From an uncultured Bacillota bacterium (GTDB lineage: Bacteria; Bacillota; Clostridia; Oscillospirales; Oscillospiraceae): a DNA stretch of 64,000 nucleotides. The position numbers were made by a program, and so were the translations under genes. Shown one piece after another: positions 59,749 through 64,000 of this stretch (its first letter is position 1; each line of letters opens with the position of its first letter). The DNA is taken from positions 1 to 64,000 of the forward strand of contig CANEFX010000008.1 in the NCBI GenBank assembly GCA_947426945.1. Direction: 5' to 3'. Below the pieces are notes generated by a model, which saw only the letters and a list, made by a program, of their open reading frames with translations, had not been told where the DNA came from and did no database searches.

Positions 59749-61704
59749 TTACTGCTCCTCAACGGGAGCCTCTGCAGGCTCCTCCTCATAAGAGGGCTCC
59801 AGCAGGGCACGGATGGACAGGGAAATCTTCTTGTTCTCCATGTCCACATCGGTAATCTTCACATCCACCTTGTCGCCCTCGGCCACCACGTCGCCGGGCT
59901 TCTCAACCCGGTGATCGGCAAGCTGAGAAATGTGAATCAGGCCGTCCACGCCGGGGACCACCTCGGCAAAGGCGCCGAAGGTCATCAGCTTGACAATGCG
60001 CACATTGGCGGTATCGCCCACCTGATAGGTGCTGGTGAACACTGTCCAGGGGTCCTGGCTGTGGTCCTTCATGCCCAGGGAGATCTTTTTCTTCTCCTTG
60101 TCGGCGGAGATAACGTACACATCCACGGTGTCGCCCACCTTGACCACCTCAGAGGGGTGCTTGATGCGGCTCCAGGACAGCTCGGAGATGTGGACCATGC
60201 CGTCCACGCCGCCGATATCCACAAAAGCGCCATAGGAAGTGAGGGACTTCACAGTACCGGTATAGCGCTTGCCGTCCTCAATCTCGGCCCAGACCTTCTC
60301 TGCGGCGGCGGCCCGCTCGGCGCGGGTGACGCGGCTGATAGAGCCCACCACGCGGCGGCGGGCCCGATTGACCTCGGTAATGACCAGGCGGACCTTCTGC
60401 TTGAGCAGCTCACTCATGGGAGTCTCCCGGGGCAGGCCGGTCTGAGAGGCGGGCACAAACACACGCACGCCCTTGACGGAGACGACCACGCCGCCCTTGT
60501 TGTCCTCAGTGACGAAGCCCTCAACCACAGTCTCGTTTTCCCGGGCAGCCTCAATTTCCTCCCAGCCCTTGTTGATATCCAAACGGCGCTTAGACAGCTT
60601 GACCAGACAATCCCGGTCGCTGACCTGCATAACAATAGACTCGATCTCGTCGCCTACCTTCACAATGTCCTCCACCTTGACAGTGGGATCGTCGCTCAAT
60701 TCGGTCAGGGCAATGTAGCCGGGGTACTTAATTCCCAGCTCCACCTGGACTTCGGTGGGCGTAATGGCCACAACGGTACCGGTAACCTTATCTCCATTAT
60801 TCAAAATTTTGAAGGACTCCTCCAGCATCTCCTGGAATGATTTGTCCATCTCTAAGATTTCTTCGCTCATTTTGTCAATGACCTCCTTTATTATCCACGC
60901 GGGCGTGGACGCGCCCGCCGTGATGCCGACCATATCCACTTGAGGCAGTTGGCTCAGATCCAGCTCCTCCGCCCGCTCAATAAGCAGAACGCTGGCACAG
61001 GACTCCCGGCAGATCTCGCCGAGCCGCCTGGTGTTGGAGCTCTGTCTGTCGCCCACCACCACCATCAGGCCACATTGGGCGGCAAGCTGGCGGGCCTCCT
61101 CCTGGCGTTTGGACGTCGCTCCACATATTGTATCAAAAAATTCTGCGTTTGTACATAGTTTTTTTGCTTTTTTCACGCAATCTTCCCAAATTTTCTTGGT
61201 TGAGGTAGTCTGGGAAACAAAGGTAAGGGGGCGATTTATGCGCTTTTCGTCCTCATTCAGCCATTTTTCCAGGCTTTCCACCCCAGAAAGTATTACCGGG
61301 GCTTCGCACCATCCGGCAATGGCCAGCACCTCCGGATGATCCGGCGTACCCACGATCACAGGCTGCCGACCCTTTTTTTCCGCCTCCGCCACAATCTTAT
61401 GGATGTGGGTAACATTGGGACAGGTAGCGTCAAAGACCTCCACTCCCCGCCGGGCAAAGCACTCATAGATGGCTCGCCCCTCTCCGTGAGAACGGATAAT
61501 CACCGCCGCACCCTCGGGCACCTCCTCCGGACTGTCCACCACCTGAAGCCCCCGGGCGGCCAAATATCCGGTCACATTCTTATTATGAATCAGGGAGCCC
61601 AGCATGACGCAGGGAATGCCCTGGGCTGCCTTCTCCTCTGCCAGCTCCACCGCCCGGCGCACGCCGTAACAGAAGCCGGCAGATTCAGCCAGCACGATCT
61701 TCAT
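59749..61704 (-). CDS. ispH: Fused IspH reductase / S1 RNA-binding protein
   Basis: Residues 1-285 are 4-hydroxy-3-methylbut-2-enyl diphosphate reductase, the last MEP-pathway step, with iron-sulfur cysteines C12 (AGFCYGV), the one in DATCPNV and the one in TICGATSKRQ. Residues about 295-640 are four S1 RNA-binding repeats (for example GTVVAITPTEVQVELGIKYPG, GTVKSLTSYGAFVDIGGVDG and VRIVKLMTFGAFAEV), as in ribosomal protein S1. This fusion is known in Clostridia. The tail is acidic. Its start overlaps plsC by 4 bp. Confidence 0.96.
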   Translation of the reverse strand: MKIVLAESAGFCYGVRRAVELAEEKAAQGIPCVMLGSLIHNKNVTGYLAARGLQVVDSPEEVPEGAAVIIRSHGEGRAIYECFARRGVEVFDATCPNVTHIHKIVAEAEKKGRQPVIVGTPDHPEVLAIAGWCEAPVILSGVESLEKWLNEDEKRINRPLTFVSQTTSTKKIWEDCVKKAKKLCTNAEFFDTICGATSKRQEEARQLAAQCGLMVVVGDRQSSNTRRLGEICRESCASVLLIERAEELDLSQLPQVDMVGITAGASTPAWIIKEVIDKMSEEILEMDKSFQEMLEESFKILNNGDKVTGTVVAITPTEVQVELGIKYPGYIALTELSDDPTVKVEDIVKVGDEIESIVMQVSDRDCLVKLSKRRLDINKGWEEIEAARENETVVEGFVTEDNKGGVVVSVKGVRVFVPASQTGLPRETPMSELLKQKVRLVITEVNRARRRVVGSISRVTRAERAAAAEKVWAEIEDGKRYTGTVKSLTSYGAFVDIGGVDGMVHISELSWSRIKHPSEVVKVGDTVDVYVISADKEKKKISLGMKDHSQDPWTVFTSTYQVGDTANVRIVKLMTFGAFAEVVPGVDGLIHISQLADHRVEKPGDVVAEGDKVDVKITDVDMENKKISLSIRALLEPSYEEEPAEAPVEEQ

Positions 61705-62357
61705 CCCACGCCCTCCCCCAGAGCTTTCACCCGGCCCATCAGCTCCCGGGCCATGGACTGGAGTTCCTCCGCAGAGGGCTTACGCCCCTCATACTCCGGA
61801 TAATAGGGTTCCCCAATTACCACAGTATTACGCCGGAACCGCTTCTTTTTCCGCTGTATGTACACTGGCAGCAGGGGCACTCCCGTCCGGGTGGCAAACA
61901 GGGCCGCGCCCACCTTGGCCTCCACGTCCTCGTCTCCCCGAACCCGTGTCCCCTCAGGGAACATAAGCAGCTTGTCGCCTTCCTTGAGGAACTTCATGGC
62001 GGTGCGTACCGCCTTTACGTCAGTAGTGTCCCTGTCCACGCCAAACACTCCCGCCTTGCTCAAAATCCACCCGATAAAGGGTACGCGCATGATCTGCACC
62101 TTGGCCATGGCCCGCATAGGCCACCGGTAGCCAAAGGCAAACACAACATAGAAGGGATCTCCGGCGGTAGAGTGATTGGGACAGATGACCGCCGGGCCCT
62201 CCGGGATATTCTCCCGGCCCATAGCCCGAATGGGGTGAATCAACCGGAAATAAGGCCAGACAATAATATACAGCAGACGGAAAAACCAGTCCATCCGCTT
62301 TTTCCGCTGCGCCGGACTCTCTCTGGGGGTCGTTTTTTTAACCGTCTCTTCACTCAC
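61701..62357 (-). CDS. plsC: 1-acyl-sn-glycerol-3-phosphate acyltransferase
   Basis: PlsC adds the second acyl chain to make phosphatidic acid. The acyltransferase motif NHSTAGDP (H-X4-D) and FPEGTR are present, with a hydrophobic anchor near 25-40. At 218 residues it is complete. The 4-bp overlaps with cmk upstream and ispH downstream fit a Clostridia arrangement cmk-plsC-ispH. Confidence 0.94.
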   Translation of the reverse strand: MSEETVKKTTPRESPAQRKKRMDWFFRLLYIIVWPYFRLIHPIRAMGRENIPEGPAVICPNHSTAGDPFYVVFAFGYRWPMRAMAKVQIMRVPFIGWILSKAGVFGVDRDTTDVKAVRTAMKFLKEGDKLLMFPEGTRVRGDEDVEAKVGAALFATRTGVPLLPVYIQRKKKRFRRNTVVIGEPYYPEYEGRKPSAEELQSMARELMGRVKALGEGVG

Positions 62358-63031
62358 AGGGCGATCTTCTCCTTTACCAGGGACAGCAGCCGCTCACAGC
62401 TCTGCTCCAGATTCAAATCCGTGGTGTCCAGCAGAGCGGCGTCTGCCGCCCGCTTCAGGGGGGACAAAGCCCGGTGTTCATCCTGCCAATCCCGATTCCT
62501 GATATCTTGGAGAATGGTCTCAAAATCCGCCTCCTGACCCCGCTGCTCCAGCTCCAGCAGGCGGCGCCTCGCCCGGGCCTCCGGCGCGGCAGTAAGGAAA
62601 ATCTTCACTTCCGCATCGGGCAGGACCACTGTTCCAATATCCCGGCCGTCCATGACCACATCGTGCTCCCGGGCCTGCCGGCGCTGGAAGTCCAGCAGGA
62701 AAGCCCGCACTGCCGGGATGGCGGACGCCTTGGACGCCGCGCCGGAAATCCGATGTTCTCGAATGGCCTGACTTACATCCTCCCCGGCCAGATACATCCG
62801 CTGGACACCGTCTGTATCATAGGCCATTTTGATCTCCAGACCATCCAGCAGCGGGACCACCTGCGCCTCGTCGGCCGGGTCCGCCCCTGCCCGCAGGACC
62901 GCCAAGGCCACTGTGCGGTAAATCGCCCCGGTGTCCACATACAGAAATCCCAGCTTTTGGGCCAGCTTCCGGGCCAAGGTGCTCTTCCCCGCCCCGGCGG
63001 GGCCGTCAATGGCAACGCTTCTATGGCTCAT
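62354..63031 (-). CDS. cmk: Cytidylate kinase
   Basis: Cytidylate kinase phosphorylates CMP and dCMP. The Walker loop is DGPAGAGKSTLARKLA near 9-24, followed by LGFLYVDTGAIYRTVAL, and DGRDIGTVVLPDAEVKIFLTA near 130-150. The 225-residue length is normal. Its start overlaps the end of the XRE gene by 4 bp. Confidence 0.96.
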   Translation of the reverse strand: MSHRSVAIDGPAGAGKSTLARKLAQKLGFLYVDTGAIYRTVALAVLRAGADPADEAQVVPLLDGLEIKMAYDTDGVQRMYLAGEDVSQAIREHRISGAASKASAIPAVRAFLLDFQRRQAREHDVVMDGRDIGTVVLPDAEVKIFLTAAPEARARRRLLELEQRGQEADFETILQDIRNRDWQDEHRALSPLKRAADAALLDTTDLNLEQSCERLLSLVKEKIAL

Positions 63032-63255
63032 TTGTTTTCCTCCCGTCCCAGCAGATAATCCGTGGTCACACCGAAGAAATCGGCGAAGAAGTTCAACGTC
63101 GTAGCGGGGACATTTATCATTCCATATTCATAGCGCTGATAATTACGGTCCGTAATGCCCATAATTTCCGCCATTTCGACCTGTTTTAGTCCTTTACTTA
63201 ACCGCAGAGCTTTCAATTTTTTCCCAAATTCCACCAACAATAAAGTTTTTTCCAT
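63028..63255 (-). CDS. Small XRE-family regulator
   Basis: The 75-residue protein is one helix-turn-helix (GLKQVEMAEIMGITDRNYQR) with a short tail ending GVTTDYLLGREENK. ATG 63255 follows GAGGTG; the longer frame upstream crosses the promoter region. It overlaps cmk by 4 bp, so cmk-plsC-ispH transcripts may begin here. The 10-bp repeats next to it are likely binding sites. Confidence 0.85.
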   Translation of the reverse strand: MEKTLLLVEFGKKLKALRLSKGLKQVEMAEIMGITDRNYQRYEYGMINVPATTLNFFADFFGVTTDYLLGREENK

Positions 63256-63302
63256 AGAGCACCTCAAAACCTCTTGACACCATAGAGCATGTCGTGTATA
63301 AT
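63252..63302 (+). promoter_or_regulatory. Consensus promoter with two CCATAGAGCA repeats
   Basis: TTGACA (63274-63279), 17 bp, TATAAT (63297-63302), preceded by TG (extended -10). CCATAGAGCA occurs at 63252-63261, over the XRE start codon, and at 63280-63289, in the spacer of this promoter; the copies are 28 bp apart. Confidence 0.7.
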
Positions 63303-63320
63303 AGCACCACAAAATTTGTT

Positions 63321-63554
63321 GTGTGGGAAGAAATTTATTATGACCGACTTAATGAAAGGATGCACGACCATTATATCAAACCCAACATTGAAAGCCAACC
63401 CAAAGACGACGCGGAAGATATGTGGTTTGACCTGTTGAACAATGAACTGAGCCCGCAGATGCGGAAAACTTTGCAAAAAGCCCTCTCCTTTTATGCCGTC
63501 CAAAGCTTCCGGCTTGGGGTACGCACGGGGGTCACACTAAACGGCGAGCTGTGA
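63321..63554 (+). CDS. Small DUF6809-like protein, start uncertain
   Basis: The frame encodes WEEIYYDRLNERMHDHY and ends ALSFYAVQSFRLGVRTGV, which resembles DUF6809-type proteins of Firmicutes. An ATG at 63294 precedes the predicted -10 and so cannot be used from that promoter; I take GTG 63321 (77 residues), although no ribosome binding site is seen and the leader would be about 12 nt. An overlapping 32-codon frame from ATG 63340 in another phase has a better site (GGAAG). Function unknown. Confidence 0.55.
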   Translation: MWEEIYYDRLNERMHDHYIKPNIESQPKDDAEDMWFDLLNNELSPQMRKTLQKALSFYAVQSFRLGVRTGVTLNGEL

Positions 63555-63564
63555 AGTTCTTTCG

Positions 63565-63588
63565 GTCCCTTTCTTTCAAGAAAGGGAC
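63565..63588. other. Perfect hairpin over the flavoprotein stop codon
   Basis: GTCCCTTTCTT and AAGAAAGGGAC (11 bp each side of TC) cover the TGA at 63576-63578 of the minus-strand gene. No T run follows on either side. Confidence 0.5.
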
Positions 63589-64000
63589 GCCCGTTCGGCG
63601 AGGACAAACTCCGCAGCCCCCTCCCCCGCCGCCCGGCCGGTGGCCCAGGCGATTTGCAGGTTAAAGCCGCCGGTGTAGGCATCCACGTCCAGCAACTCCC
63701 CGGCAAAAAACAGCCCTGGCACCTTTTTCGACTGCATGGTTTTGGGGTCCACCTCAGTCACCTTCACCCCTCCGGAGGTAATGATGGCCTCCTCAATGGG
63801 CCGGGGGCCGGATACCGCCACTGAAAAGCTCTTAAACAGCTCCAGCAGGTGACGCCGCTCCTGCTTCGTCAGGTCGTGGGCCTTTTTATTTCCCGGGATA
63901 TCCGCCCGCTCCAGTAGGACGGGAACCAGCAGCCGGGGGGCCAGCGCCCCCAGCAAGTTGTCCATATCCCGGTTGGCCCCGGCGCTCAGCTCCCGCAACA
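63576..64000 (-). CDS. HI0933-like FAD-dependent oxidoreductase, C-terminal part (cut by window edge)
   Basis: The visible 141 or so residues are the end of a HI0933/YhiN-type flavoprotein: SGGVKVTEVDPKTMQSKKVP, then GLFFAGELLDVDAYTGGFNL and QIAWATGRAAGEGAA, the FAD-binding end segment. The frame is open to the window edge, so the N-terminal Rossmann part lies beyond. Substrates of this family are not known. Confidence 0.9.
   Translation of the reverse strand, partial: LRELSAGANRDMDNLLGALAPRLLVPVLLERADIPGNKKAHDLTKQERRHLLELFKSFSVAVSGPRPIEEAIITSGGVKVTEVDPKTMQSKKVPGLFFAGELLDVDAYTGGFNLQIAWATGRAAGEGAAEFVLAERASLS

Noticed and set aside
1-64000. tRNA, rRNA, T-box leaders or prophage genes
   Set aside because: I looked for cloverleaf ends, rRNA blocks, T-box sequence and phage structural genes and found none; a covariance search would be needed to exclude small RNAs.

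Overview
The window looks like chromosomal core DNA of a GC-rich, anaerobic, low-GC-lineage Firmicute of class Clostridia, most likely Oscillospiraceae (Flavonifractor / Lawsonibacter / Oscillibacter-like). I infer this from an IspH fused to ribosomal protein S1, a pyrophosphate-type phosphofructokinase, the nusB-xse-ispA-dxs-tlyA-nadK-argR-recN cluster, ylxM-ffh-rpsP-khpA-rimM, small Clostridia-type Cys-rich and DUF951 proteins, and strong GGAGG ribosome binding sites with frequent TTG/GTG starts. No rRNA, tRNA, CRISPR array, prophage or replication origin was seen.

Layout. 1-758: end of an IS3-family (IS150-like) insertion sequence that stops 21 bp short of recN. 780-10294 (minus): a ten-gene, tightly overlapping operon, nusB, TsaD-like paralogue, xseA, xseB, ispA, dxs, tlyA, nadK, argR, recN. 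10574-15885: amidase-domain protein, radical SAM/SPASM protein, an XRE regulator with decapeptide repeats, an AraC-type regulator, class II aldolase, and two small genes. 16052-22486: PPi-phosphofructokinase (plus); an M16 peptidase pair, lgt and folD (minus); a methyltransferase. 22476-29669: a giant cyclic beta-1,2-glucan synthase-like protein. 29915-32794: ylxM-ffh-rpsP-khpA-rimM (protein targeting and translation). 32864-35263: polar amino-acid ABC importer. 35544-41156: LTA-synthase-like sulfatase, an ECF sigma factor with its membrane partner, and an AGCS symporter. 41228-43302: acpP, rnc, queA. 43366-45144: SpoIID-like protein. 45396-48352: asd-dapA-dapB (diaminopimelate/lysine branch). 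48409-55978: accessory and housekeeping mix (P-loop kinase, regulator, tcdA, Cys-rich microprotein, radA, SleB-like hydrolase, two radical SAM proteins, DUF951, GNAT). 56031-63031: ackA; tmcAL and a HEXXH membrane protein; ispH-rpsA, plsC, cmk. 63028-64000: an XRE regulator divergent from a small DUF6809-like gene, then the end of a flavoprotein.

Most genes are housekeeping: isoprenoid precursor synthesis (dxs, ispA, ispH), glycolysis and acetate formation (fba, pfp, ackA), cell envelope (lgt, plsC, dap genes, LtaS-like, SpoIID-like, SleB-like), DNA repair (recN, xseAB, radA) and translation/RNA processing (nusB, tlyA, rnc, rimM, queA, tcdA, tmcAL). I did not find an unmistakably new multigene system. 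The points most worth a second look are regulatory or architectural: a hairpin that would bury the transposase ribosome binding site; a predicted self-controlled ECF sigma promoter; divergent promoters sharing one -35 element; repeat operators at two small XRE regulators; an identical 21-bp palindrome placed in different reading frames of two unrelated genes; the structured region before asd; and the glucan synthase in a Firmicute.
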